Shown: piece after piece, positions 1-8,218 of the stretch | How the letters are laid out: every line of letters begins with the position of its first letter | Numbering within the stretch: the first letter of the stretch is position 1 | Source of the DNA: a bacterium | Lineage (GTDB): Bacteria; Elusimicrobiota; Elusimicrobia; Elusimicrobiales; UBA9959 | Assembly (NCBI GenBank): GCA_021847485.1 | Contig: JAJZRA010000007.1 | Span: 1 to 55,245, forward strand | Length of the DNA: 55,245 bases | Reading direction: 5' to 3' | Notes under the pieces: model-generated | Seen by the model: the letters and a program-made list of their open reading frames with translations, nothing else | What the model was told of the DNA's origin: nothing | The model's database searches: none | Program-made: the position numbers and the translations under genes

Positions 1-1634
1 CCGTCCAGGGCAGGCAGCGCCCCGCTGAGCTTGGAGGAGGTCACCGTCAGGATGGCCCCGTCGTAAACGGACCCCACGGCCACGGAGGACGCTATCACAT
101 TGGCGCCCAGCGAACCCGCGGTCACGTTAGAAGCCGGGATGGCGGAAGCCGTCACGCCCGTCAGCCCCGAGCCGTCGCCGAAGAAGCCGCCGCTCGTGGT
201 GATGGACGACTGGCTCACGATCTTGCCCGAGGCGCCGGTCAGGTTAAGATTGACGTTGTTCATCGTCAGCGCCCCGGTCATCGTGTCGCCGGCCAGGTGC
301 ACCACCGCGCTGTCGGCCGCCTTCGTGCCCAGGTCCGTCACGATCACCGCCGTCGAGGTTATCACGCCGGTCAGCGCGGACCCGTCCATGTTGGCGAAAT
401 AAGAGGCGCTTATCGCCGGGATCTTGCCGGTCGTATCGATTATGGCCACGTTGCCGGAACCGGCCGTGATGCCGCCGGACACCTTGAGGGCGTCCGCGGC
501 CGTACTGGTCATAGTGACCTTGTCGGCAGGCGCCACCAGCGAAACGGTGCCGGTACCGCCGCCGGTCCACGGGCTGGCGCCGCCTGAAGCCAGCGGATTC
601 CACGCCGAGCCGTTGGAGACGTACAGAGTGCCGGAGTTATTATAATACAGCGCGCCGGCGCCCAGGGAAGCCGCGTCGGGAGCGGAAGCGTAAGCCCCCA
701 CCTTCAGCTGGCCGTTGACGGCCACGTTGGTATCGATGAGGATAGCGCTCTCGGTGGTCGTCTTGAACGCCGGGGAGGCGTCCATGGTCAGGGCGCCGGT
801 CATCGTGTCGCCGGTCTTCAGCACCTTGTCCGTGGTGACGATGCCGGTCAGCGCGGAACCGTCGCCGTAGAACTTGTTGGCGCGGACCTCGCCGAGGCCG
901 TTCACGGTAAAGATATCTGCGGTACCGGTGGAGACCGCCATCAGGGTACCGGTCTCGCCGGCGCCGCTGGAGACCTGCAGCCTGTATGCGGGGCTGGCCG
1001 TGCCTACGCCGACCAGGTTGCTGTTATTGCCGAGGTAGACCAGGCCCGAGGCGGAGGACCACGGCGAGGCGCCGCCGGAAGAGAGCGGGCTCCAGGCGGT
1101 GCCGTTCCAGAAATTTATCTGCTTGCCGACGGAGTCATAGACTATGGCGCCCTCGCCGATGGCGCCGGGCAGGGTATTGAAATTACCCAGCTTCAGCTGG
1201 GAAGCGCTCATCACCGTATCCGTGGAGATGGTGGCCTGAGTGCCGGAGGAACCGAGGTTGGCGGTGTAGAGAGCGTAGGGGGTGGAGAGCAGGCGCGTGC
1301 GCGGGGACATCGGGGAATCGGAACCGATCTTTATTTCCAGGTACCGGGCGTCCGAGCTGAAGACGGAGGCGGGCAGCGGGGTCACGCCGCCGAGGCTCAC
1401 CGCGAAGATCCCGTTGTCGGGAGTGACGCTCTGGGTCTCGGACCAGAGCAGCGTCCCGCCGGAGGCGGCGTCGTAGACGCTGAAGAGGATGCTCTGCGCC
1501 CCGACAAGCGGGTTGCCGGTGGTATCCACCAGGCGGCCCTGGTAGTTTATCAGCAGCGGCGCGGCCGCGGCCAGAACGGGCAGCAGCAGCAAGGCCGCGA
1601 GCGTCCCGGCCAGCCTGGTCTTGAGCGTCTTCAT
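1..1634 (-). CDS. Secreted tail-fibre-like surface protein, 3' end outside the window
   Basis: An open frame starts with ATG at 1634 and runs without a stop to the left edge, giving at least 544 residues. A GGAGG ribosome site lies 6 nt upstream. Residues 1-24 are a signal peptide (K/R-rich start, then a leucine/alanine core ending in AAAA). Residues 28-95 form a beta-rich domain beginning INYQGRLVDTTGNPL and containing FSVYDAASGG, a head domain I recognise from bacterial surface and tail-fibre-like proteins. The rest consists of degenerate repeats such as GDGSALTG, GDGSGLTGV, MTGALTM and a twice-used SGGASPW module, as in trimeric fibre shafts. The gene is the first one downstream of a sigma-54/kinase/regulator operon and has its own -24/-12 promoter. 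Function is probably an extracellular fibre or adhesin; the ligand cannot be read from the sequence. Confidence 0.85.
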   Translation of the reverse strand, partial: MKTLKTRLAGTLAALLLLPVLAAAAPLLINYQGRLVDTTGNPLVGAQSILFSVYDAASGGTLLWSETQSVTPDNGIFAVSLGGVTPLPASVFSSDARYLEIKIGSDSPMSPRTRLLSTPYALYTANLGSSGTQATISTDTVMSASQLKLGNFNTLPGAIGEGAIVYDSVGKQINFWNGTAWSPLSSGGASPWSSASGLVYLGNNSNLVGVGTASPAYRLQVSSGAGETGTLMAVSTGTADIFTVNGLGEVRANKFYGDGSALTGIVTTDKVLKTGDTMTGALTMDASPAFKTTTESAILIDTNVAVNGQLKVGAYASAPDAASLGAGALYYNNSGTLYVSNGSAWNPLASGGASPWTGGGTGTVSLVAPADKVTMTSTAADALKVSGGITAGSGNVAIIDTTGKIPAISASYFANMDGSALTGVITSTAVIVTDLGTKAADSAVVHLAGDTMTGALTMNNVNLNLTGASGKIVSQSSITTSGGFFGDGSGLTGVTASAIPASNVTAGSLGANVIASSVAVGSVYDGAILTVTSSKLSGALPALD

Positions 1635-1702
1635 AGTGCCTCCAACCGTCTCCGAAATAAGGAATAAAATTTTCATGTACAATATCTCCCAAAAGACTAC
1701 AT

Positions 1703-1718
1703 AGCAATGACTTTGCCA
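1703..1718 (-). promoter_or_regulatory. Sigma-54 (-24/-12) promoter of the surface-fibre gene
   Basis: Read on the minus strand the site is TGGCAAAGTCATTGCT. It matches the RpoN consensus TGGCACG-N4-TTGCW with GG and GC exactly 10 nt apart. The predicted transcript starts near 1692, giving a leader of about 58 nt to the ATG at 1634. An rpoN homologue and an NtrC-type activator are encoded immediately upstream. Confidence 0.8.
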
Positions 1719-1806
1719 AAGCCGTAATCTCTGAATCCGATTAAATTATAGGGAATCTACTGATAAGGAAAGAATACAAAAAAGTGAAATACTTGTTAAC
1801 TGCAAT

Positions 1807-1868
1807 TGTAGATAAAAGTCTACATTGTAGACATTTTTCTACATATTTAATGTAGACAAATATCCACA
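1807..1868. promoter_or_regulatory. Three tandem palindromic activator sites (UAS)
   Basis: Three dyads of the form TGTAGA-N6-TCTACA lie at 1807-1824 (perfect), 1826-1843 (perfect) and 1851-1868 (TGTAGA-N6-TCCACA, one mismatch). They sit about 120 to 170 bp upstream of the predicted start of the sigma-54 transcript, the usual distance for enhancer sites bound by NtrC-family activators through a Fis-type HTH. The third site abuts the stop codon of the regulator gene. The region between the sites and the promoter is AT-rich, which would favour DNA looping. Confidence 0.75.
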
Positions 1869-3236
1869 CTACTCTATAGAATAGGCCTTAATTTTATCGT
1901 AAAGGGCTTTACGATCTATACCGAGAAGCTTCGCCGCCTGCACCTTGTTGCCGCCGGACTTGGCCAGGGCGGCCTTGATAAGCCGCGTCTCCGTGAAAGC
2001 CCGCGCCTGCCGCAGGCCCTCCTTCATGTCCAGGTCCTGCGCGCCGGTATCGGCCGGGGCGGAAGCCGCCTGCGCCTCCCCTCCCAGCCCCAGATGGACC
2101 GGCAGGATCTCGCCGCCGCTCAGCAGCGCGGCGCGGGTGATGACGTTCTTCAGCTCGCGCACGTTGCCCGGCCACGGATAAACCATCAACGCGGCGAGGG
2201 CCGCGTCCGAGATGCTCTCCACTTTCTTGTTGACCAGCTTCTCCGCCTCCTTCAGGAAGAAGGCGGCGAGCGCGGGGATGTCCTCCTTGCGCTCGGCCAG
2301 CGACGGCACCTTGAGCGTGAACTGGTTGAGGCGGTGGTAGAGGTCCTCGCGGAAAGAGCCGTCCCTGATGCAGGCCTGCAGGTCCTTGTTGGCGGCGGCT
2401 ATCACGCGGGTGTCCACCGGGATGTCCTTCTTGCCGCCGAGGTGGCGGATGCGGCGCTCCTCCAGCACGCGCAGGAGCTTGGCCTGCGTGGCCGTGGTCA
2501 GGTTGGCGATCTCGTCGAGAAAGAGCGTGCCGCCGAAGGCCGTCTCGAAGAGGCCGGGCTTGCGCCGGTCGGCGCCGGTGAAGGCGCCGCGCTCGTAGCC
2601 GAACAGCTCGCTCTCGACGAGGTTCTCCGGCAGCGCGCCGCAGTCCAGCGCGACGAAGGGGCTGGCCGCGCGGGAGCTCAGGCGGTGGATCTCCCGGGCC
2701 CAGACCTCCTTGCCCGAGCCGGACGGCCCCGAGAGGATGACGGTCAGGTCGGTGGCGGCCACCTGCGCGGCCAGCGCCGCCGTGGCCTTGATCTCGCGGC
2801 TGGAGCCGAACACCGGCTCCGGGCCCTGCGCGCGCGCGACGTGGCTGCGCAGCGCGTCGAACTCGCGCCGCAGCCGGCGCTCCTTGACGGCCTTCTCGAT
2901 GATCAGCAGCAGCTCCTCGTTGCCGAAGGGCTTCACCAGGTAGTCCAGCGCGCCGAGCTTCATGGCCTTGACGGCGCTCTGCACGTCGGCGTGGCCGGTG
3001 AGGATGATCACGGGCAGGCCCGGGTCTTCGGTCTTGAGCTTCTCGAGGATGGAAAGGCCGTCCATGTCCCCCAGCACCATGTCCAGGATGACGGCGTCGA
3101 AGGTGAGGGCCTCGGCCAGGCCGAGCGCTTCGGCGCCGGAGGCCGCGGCGGCGCAGGCGTGGCGGGCGCTCTCCAGCGTCGCCTTCAGGATGAAGCGCGT
3201 GTCCTCGTCGTCCTCGGCTATCAGTATGTTGCCCAT
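1869..3236 (-). CDS. NtrC-family sigma-54-dependent response regulator
   Basis: The 455-residue protein has a receiver domain (1-120; acidic pair D9/D10, phospho-acceptor D52, T80, K102), a sigma-54 activator AAA+ domain (about 142-370) and a Fis-type HTH at the C-terminus (GGNKVQAAKLLGIDRKALY). The AAA+ domain has Walker A GPSGSGKE at 170-177, the sigma-54-contacting GAFTGA loop intact at 217-222 and Walker B GGTLFLDE at 235-242. The start overlaps the kinase stop by one base (TGATG), so the two are translationally coupled. The presumed targets are the three palindromes just downstream of its own stop codon, which activate the sigma-54 promoter of the surface-fibre gene. The pairing with the adjacent kinase is inferred from gene order. 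Confidence 0.95.
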   Translation of the reverse strand: MGNILIAEDDEDTRFILKATLESARHACAAAASGAEALGLAEALTFDAVILDMVLGDMDGLSILEKLKTEDPGLPVIILTGHADVQSAVKAMKLGALDYLVKPFGNEELLLIIEKAVKERRLRREFDALRSHVARAQGPEPVFGSSREIKATAALAAQVAATDLTVILSGPSGSGKEVWAREIHRLSSRAASPFVALDCGALPENLVESELFGYERGAFTGADRRKPGLFETAFGGTLFLDEIANLTTATQAKLLRVLEERRIRHLGGKKDIPVDTRVIAAANKDLQACIRDGSFREDLYHRLNQFTLKVPSLAERKEDIPALAAFFLKEAEKLVNKKVESISDAALAALMVYPWPGNVRELKNVITRAALLSGGEILPVHLGLGGEAQAASAPADTGAQDLDMKEGLRQARAFTETRLIKAALAKSGGNKVQAAKLLGIDRKALYDKIKAYSIE

Positions 3237-4345
3237 CAGACGGTCTTCCTGAAGCGCAGGCTCACCGAGGTCCCGCCGCCGGGCGGCGAGGAGACGGTTA
3301 TGCGCCCGCCGTGCTCGTCCATGATCTGGCGGGCGAGGTAGAGGCCGAGGCCGGTGCCGTTCTCCTTGGTGGTGAAGAAAGGCTGGAAGAGGTTCTCCAG
3401 CATGGCCGGCTCGAGCCCCGGGCCGTTGTCGCTGACGGTCAGGAAGACCTCTCCGTCGGCCTCGGACCAGCCGGAGCCGACCCTGATGGCCGCGTCCCTG
3501 GCGCCGGCCAGGGCCTGGGCGGCGTTATTGAGGATATTGTAGATGACGCTGTGCATGTAGTGCGGGTCCAGGAAGACCTTGGGCGTCTTGCCGAGGTCCC
3601 TGTCGAGGCGCACCTTGGCGGCCTTCAGCGCGCTGTCGATGAGGCCCAGCGAATATTCCGCGGCCTCGTTGACGTCGTACGGCTCCAGGCGGCACATGCC
3701 GCTGCGCGAGAAGTCCAGCAGCGTCTTGACGATCTTGGACGCGCGGCGGGCGTTGCGCTCTATCAGTTCGGCGCCGGAGCGCACCTGGTCCGGCTGGCCC
3801 TCCTGCGCGCGCAGCAGCTCCGACGTGGAGAGGATGACGTGCAGCGGGTTCTTGATGTCGTGCGCGAACATCGAGGTCAGCTGGCCTATGGAGGTCAGGC
3901 GGCCCAGCTTGCGGGCCGCGTTGCGGAAGACGTGCGGGTCCTTGAGCGCGGACCACTCGTCCGGCGAGACCGGCGACAGGTAGAGGCAGAAGCCGTTGAG
4001 CGCGCCGGCTTCGTCGTTGAGCGCCTGCACGGTCAGGAAGAGCCGCACGATGCTCCGGGAGGCGGTCTGCACGTAGAAGCGGTAGTTGCGCACGACGCCG
4101 TTCTTGGCGGCGAGGGCGGCGAGGTCGGAGAACTCCTTGAGGTCCTTGCCCAGCACGAGCGCCGAGAGGGGCCTGCCGGCCACGTCCTTCTCCTCCCAGC
4201 CGAGCAGCTTCAGTGCGCTCCGGTTCACCAGCAGCACGTCGAGCGCCGGTCCCAGGACGACCATGGGTTCCTGGGCGTTCACGAAAAGGGTGTTGCAGAG
4301 GCTGTGCTGCAGGGACGTCAGCCCCGCTTCGCGCTTGTCCGTCAT
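3236..4345 (-). CDS. PAS-domain sensor histidine kinase
   Basis: The 369-residue protein has no membrane segment, so it is a soluble sensor. It has a PAS-like domain (about 20-125), a dimerisation/phospho-acceptor domain with H162 in FAHDIKNPLH, and an ATPase domain with the N box NILNNAAQAL, G1 box DNGPGLEP and G2 box GTGLGLYLAR. It is the likely phosphate donor for the NtrC-type regulator encoded next. It overlaps rpoN by 4 nt (ATGA at 4342-4345) and the regulator by 1 nt. The sensed signal is unknown; the architecture resembles NtrB, AtoS and PilS-like kinases without the membrane anchor. Confidence 0.93.
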   Translation of the reverse strand: MTDKREAGLTSLQHSLCNTLFVNAQEPMVVLGPALDVLLVNRSALKLLGWEEKDVAGRPLSALVLGKDLKEFSDLAALAAKNGVVRNYRFYVQTASRSIVRLFLTVQALNDEAGALNGFCLYLSPVSPDEWSALKDPHVFRNAARKLGRLTSIGQLTSMFAHDIKNPLHVILSTSELLRAQEGQPDQVRSGAELIERNARRASKIVKTLLDFSRSGMCRLEPYDVNEAAEYSLGLIDSALKAAKVRLDRDLGKTPKVFLDPHYMHSVIYNILNNAAQALAGARDAAIRVGSGWSEADGEVFLTVSDNGPGLEPAMLENLFQPFFTTKENGTGLGLYLARQIMDEHGGRITVSSPPGGGTSVSLRFRKTV

Positions 4346-5385
4346 AGCTTTTTCCTGTAAAGGTTAACGCTGCGCCTGGAGACCTTGAGGCCGTGCTCCG
4401 CTTTCAGCCGCGCCGCGACCTCGGCGTCGGTCAGGCGGCCGGCGCCCGCCCCCAGGATATCCCTTATTCTATCAATTACCAGCGCGCTTTTCCGGCTGAA
4501 AAGGTCCTTCAGGCGCAGTTCGTCCCCCCACGGCGCGGTTATGGTGCGCGAGGCCGCCAGGCGCGACACGGTGGCCGGGTCCAGGCCGACCTTCTCCGCG
4601 AGTTCGCGCTGCGTCAGCGGCTTGAGCGGGCCTTTGCCAAGCAGGAAGGCGCGCTGCTCCTCGAGCAGGGCCGTAAGCGTGCGGTGGAACCCCGCCTTGC
4701 GCCAGGAGATCCGTTGCGCGGCGGCGGCCAGCGCGCGGACCCGGGCGGCCTCCGCGCGGGTCAGCCCGCCGGACTTCAGCAGCCGGGCCAGGGCGGGCCC
4801 GTTGATGACGTAGGCGCCGCGCAGGTAGGCGGGGTGCGTGTAGGCCACCTGCAGCCTGCCGCCTTCCGCCCGCACCTCGGCGGCGCGGCGCAGCAGCGGC
4901 GCCGGCAGGGCCGCCGGCGGCACGCGCTCGTGCGCGGCCAGGAAGGCGTCGGTGAAGGACCTCAGCCGCGCGGCCTCGGCCGCGCTCAGGCCGCAGGCCG
5001 CGGCGGCGGCCGCCGCGTCGAACGGGGCGTCGGAGAGGAAATAGCGCTCGAAGGCCGCGGCGCCGGCGCGGCGCGCCAGCGCCAGCATAGCGGGGCGTTC
5101 CGCCAGCCATTCGCCGGCGCCGCAGCGCTCGGCGGCGGCGGCCAGCGCGGCGTCGCCGCAGGCGGCCGGGAAAGCGTAGGAGGCCCCCGGAAAGCGCCGC
5201 CGGGCCACCGGGGCCCCCTCCGGGCCGGCGGCGAGAAGCCTGGCGAAGAGCGGGTCGCCTTCCAGCTCGGCCGCGGCGGCCAGGAAATCGGCCTCCGGCC
5301 GCGCCAGCATGGCGAACAGCCGCAGGTCGTGCCGCAGCGCCGGGGATTGAGAGAGCCCGGCCTCCTGTCTTTTGCGCTTCTCCAT
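4342..5385 (-). CDS. rpoN: Compact, divergent RNA polymerase sigma-54 factor
   Basis: The 347-residue protein is short for RpoN, which usually has 400-480 residues. Residues 11-50 (LSQSPALRHDLRLFAML, then ELEGDPLFARL) match the activator-responsive region I, which normally contains LSQQL and NPLLE. The acidic region II is essentially absent. The alanine-rich middle corresponds to the core-binding region. Near residues 260-302, LTQRELAEKVGLDPATVSRL followed by ITAPWG and LKDLFS matches the -12-recognising HTH. The extreme C-terminus VSRRSVNLYRKKL is a recognisable RpoN box (canonical ARRTVAKYREML). It is the first gene of an rpoN-kinase-regulator operon. It may be a dedicated or the only RpoN of this organism; that cannot be told from the window. 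Confidence 0.88.
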   Translation of the reverse strand: MEKRKRQEAGLSQSPALRHDLRLFAMLARPEADFLAAAAELEGDPLFARLLAAGPEGAPVARRRFPGASYAFPAACGDAALAAAAERCGAGEWLAERPAMLALARRAGAAAFERYFLSDAPFDAAAAAAACGLSAAEAARLRSFTDAFLAAHERVPPAALPAPLLRRAAEVRAEGGRLQVAYTHPAYLRGAYVINGPALARLLKSGGLTRAEAARVRALAAAAQRISWRKAGFHRTLTALLEEQRAFLLGKGPLKPLTQRELAEKVGLDPATVSRLAASRTITAPWGDELRLKDLFSRKSALVIDRIRDILGAGAGRLTDAEVAARLKAEHGLKVSRRSVNLYRKKL

Positions 5386-5459
5386 AGGTAAAAAACCCTC
5401 GCGGAATTATAACAATTTTGGCCCGCGGCGGCCCCCGGCCGGCGCCTACGACGGCGGAT

Positions 5460-5487
5460 TTGACAACGTTTCGGGGTATTGTATAGA
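5460..5487 (+). promoter_or_regulatory. Sigma-70-type promoter of the ribonucleotide reductase gene
   Basis: TTGACA at 5460-5465 and TATAGA at 5482-5487 are separated by 16 nt. Transcription would start near 5494, giving a leader of about 130 nt. I see no cobalamin riboswitch signature in this leader. The 237-bp gap also separates the divergent rpoN gene, for which I see no convincing promoter. Confidence 0.5.
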
Positions 5488-5622
5488 TTACCTGCGAGCC
5501 CAGCTTTTTAGCGCGCTGATCGAGACTAAAGCCCGGCCGCCGGACACGGGGTAAGCCCGGCGGGGCGCGGTCCTACCAGTTCCTGAAAGCCCGGTCCGAG
5601 ACTTTATACCGAGGCGAACCAG

Positions 5623-8133
5623 ATGAAGACCACGACGTCGGAGAAGAAGAAGATCCACCTTACCGAGAACCAGAGCAAGGTGATCGGCGACAAGTACCTG
5701 CGCGACGAGCGCACCCCCGAGGAGCTCTTCGAGCGGGTCGCGCACAACATCTCGCTGGCGGAGCTGATGTTCCACCCGGAGGCCGGCGCGTGGGGCCTCC
5801 TGGAAGGCGTGCGCTGCCGCGTTTCCGAGACCGCCTCCGACGGTTCCCCCTCCCGCACCGTGCTCTTCCACGACGGCCTGGCCGAGGCCTCGGAGCGCGA
5901 GGCCAACTTCATGAAGTTCCTCGCCAACCTCGAGCACGCCTACCGGACCGTCCCGGCCGCCCGCGAGGCGGCCGACCGCCGCCGGCTCGAGTTCTACAAC
6001 CTGATGGCCGGCTTCGATTTCCTGCCGAACTCCCCGACGCTGATGAACGCCGGGCGCGACCTGCAGCAGCTGTCCGCCTGCTACGTGCTGCCCGTGCCGG
6101 ACTCGATGGAGGGCATAGCCAAGGCGCTGACCGCGCAGAGCCTCATCCAGAAGTCAGGCGGCGGCACCGGGTTCTCCTTCTGCCGCGTGCGCCCGAAGGG
6201 CGACGTCGTCAAGAAGACCAACGGCGTGGCCTCCGGCGCGGTGTCGTTCATGAAGCTCTTCGACAAGCTGACCGACGTGGTCAAGCAGGGCGGCACCCGC
6301 CGGGGCGCCAACATGGGCATCATCCCGTACTGGCACCCGGAGATCAAGGAGTTCATCGCGATCAAGTCCCAGCAGGGCGTGCTGGAGAACTTCAACATCT
6401 CGATAGCGCTCGACGAGAAGTTCATGAAGGCCGTCGCGACCGACGGCACCTTCGACCTGGTCAACCCGCGCAGCCGCGAGGTGACCGGCACGCTGCGCGC
6501 CAAGGAGATCTTCGACATGCTGGTGGAGTCCGCGTGGGCCACCGGCGACCCCGGCATCGTCTTCATCGACCGCATCAACGAGACCAATTCCAACCCCACC
6601 CCCGCGCTGGGGCAGATCGAGAGCACCAATCCCTGCGGCGAGCAGCCGCTGCTCCCCTGGGAATCGTGCAACCTGGGCTCGATCAACCTGGCCAACTACG
6701 TGACCGGCGAGATGACCCGCGGCAAGGTGGATTGGGACGCCCTCGGCGCCACCGTGGACAAGGCGGTGCGCTTCCTCGACGACGTCATCGAGATCAACAA
6801 CTACCCGCTGTCCGAGATAGAGAAGATAGCCAAGGGCAACCGCAAGATAGGCCTGGGCGTGATGGGCTGGGCGGAGGCCGCGGTGAAGCTCGGCGTGGCC
6901 TACGACAGCCCCGAGGGCCTGGAGAAGGCGGAAGAGGTCATGAAGTTCGTGGACGAGCGCGCGCTGGCCGCCTCGGAGGAGCTCGCGAAGGAACGCGGCG
7001 TCTTCCCTAACTGGAAGAACTCCATCTACGACGCCGGCGGCGGGAATTCCCGCGGCGTCCCGGCCAGGCCGCGCAACGCGTCGCGCACGACGATAGCCCC
7101 CACCGGCACGATCGCGATAGCCGCCGGGCTGCAGGGCTCGGGCATAGAGCCGTTCTTCGCGATAGCCTACACGCGCTACAACGCCAGGGCCCTCGACGCC
7201 ATCAAGAACAACCGCGAGCCCGAGGCCAGGGACACCTTCTACGAGGTCAACACGCTGTTCAAGAACATAGCCAAGCACCACGGCTACTTCGGCCTGGACG
7301 AGAAGGCGCTGTGGAAGAAGATCGAGGCCAACCACAAGGCCGTGCGCGGCGTCCCCGAGATCCCGCGAGAGGTCCAGGACCTCTTCCCGACGGCGCACGA
7401 CGTCTCGATCGACGACCATATCCGCATCCAGGCGGCGTTCCAGAAACACACCGACAACGCCGTCTCCAAGACTATCAACATGCCCAATTCGGCGGGCGTG
7501 GAGGACGTCAGGAACTGCTACCTGCTGGCCCACAGGCTGGGCTGCAAGGGCCTGACCGTCTACCGCGACGGCTGCAAGGCGCAGCAGGTGCTCAACATAG
7601 GCTCCGGCCCGCAGCCGCAGGCCAAGACCAAGAAGAAGAAGGCCTCGTACCAGTCGTTCGGCGTCTCGTCGGAATATTTCCAGCTGAAGACCGGCTACGG
7701 CCCGCTGCACGTGCACATCAACTACAACGAGCACGGCCCGTACCAGGTGTTCACCAACATGCCGCCGCTCGGCACCGAGATCAGCGGCCTGACGTCGCTC
7801 ATCGGCATCCTGCTGTCGAAGTACCTCGAGGAGGGCGGCGACCCGGTCAAGATCATCAAGCACCTGAACTCGGTCAAGGGCGACCGGCCGGTGGGCCTGG
7901 GCGAGAACCGCGTCAACTCGGTGGCGCACGGCATCGCCGTGGCGCTCAGGAGCCACCTCAAGCGCACCGGCATCATCTCCGGCGATCAGGAACTGGGCGG
8001 CGGCGAGAAGCTGGAGCTGTGGGAGGCCTCGCGCACGCAGTACTGCCCGAAGTGCTATTCCTCCAACGTCAGCTACGAGTCGGGCTGCTCCGGCCCGACC
8101 TGCCACGACTGCGGCTACTCCGAGTGCTCCTGA
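5623..8133 (+). CDS. nrdJ: Adenosylcobalamin-dependent (class II) ribonucleotide reductase
   Basis: The 836-residue enzyme reduces ribonucleotides to deoxyribonucleotides using coenzyme B12 and needs no oxygen. The catalytic cysteines are visible: the redox pair C153 (LSACYVLP) and C349 (SCNLGSINL), and the thiyl-bearing C338 in NPCGEQ. The substrate loop SGGGTGFSF and the PTGTIAIAAG phosphate-binding segment are also present. The C-terminus (about 805-836) carries the CPKC...C...C..CGYSEC cysteine-rich tail that re-reduces the active site. No ATP-cone allosteric domain is seen at the N-terminus. The gene stands alone behind its own promoter. Length and motifs fit the NrdJ family well. Confidence 0.96.
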   Translation: MKTTTSEKKKIHLTENQSKVIGDKYLRDERTPEELFERVAHNISLAELMFHPEAGAWGLLEGVRCRVSETASDGSPSRTVLFHDGLAEASEREANFMKFLANLEHAYRTVPAAREAADRRRLEFYNLMAGFDFLPNSPTLMNAGRDLQQLSACYVLPVPDSMEGIAKALTAQSLIQKSGGGTGFSFCRVRPKGDVVKKTNGVASGAVSFMKLFDKLTDVVKQGGTRRGANMGIIPYWHPEIKEFIAIKSQQGVLENFNISIALDEKFMKAVATDGTFDLVNPRSREVTGTLRAKEIFDMLVESAWATGDPGIVFIDRINETNSNPTPALGQIESTNPCGEQPLLPWESCNLGSINLANYVTGEMTRGKVDWDALGATVDKAVRFLDDVIEINNYPLSEIEKIAKGNRKIGLGVMGWAEAAVKLGVAYDSPEGLEKAEEVMKFVDERALAASEELAKERGVFPNWKNSIYDAGGGNSRGVPARPRNASRTTIAPTGTIAIAAGLQGSGIEPFFAIAYTRYNARALDAIKNNREPEARDTFYEVNTLFKNIAKHHGYFGLDEKALWKKIEANHKAVRGVPEIPREVQDLFPTAHDVSIDDHIRIQAAFQKHTDNAVSKTINMPNSAGVEDVRNCYLLAHRLGCKGLTVYRDGCKAQQVLNIGSGPQPQAKTKKKKASYQSFGVSSEYFQLKTGYGPLHVHINYNEHGPYQVFTNMPPLGTEISGLTSLIGILLSKYLEEGGDPVKIIKHLNSVKGDRPVGLGENRVNSVAHGIAVALRSHLKRTGIISGDQELGGGEKLELWEASRTQYCPKCYSSNVSYESGCSGPTCHDCGYSECS

Positions 8134-8196
8134 CGGCGTGCCGCGCCCTTACCGGCCGGGCCGACCCCGGCGCCCCGGAGAAAGTGAAATCGCCGA

Positions 8197-8216
8197 GGGA
8201 CTCCGTCCGGAGTCCC
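8197..8216. terminator. Hairpin between convergent nrdJ and slp genes
   Basis: The perfect dyad GGGACTCCG/CGGAGTCCC lies between the 3' ends of two convergent genes. It lacks a T-run on either strand, so it may only protect 3' ends rather than terminate. Confidence 0.35.
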
Positions 8217-8218
8217 GG

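Noticed and set aside
1183-1719. A 178-codon minus-strand frame overlapping the start of the surface-fibre gene.
   Set aside because: It is R/P/G-rich out-of-frame translation; the correct frame starts at 1634 with a ribosome site and signal peptide.
2094-3341. A 415-codon plus-strand frame opposite the response regulator.
   Set aside because: It is the antisense shadow of a gene with clear receiver, AAA+ and HTH motifs.
5494-5622. Possible cobalamin riboswitch in the leader of the B12-dependent reductase.
   Set aside because: I find no B12-box-like sequence or the expected multi-stem layout; the leader is too short and GC-rich to support the call.
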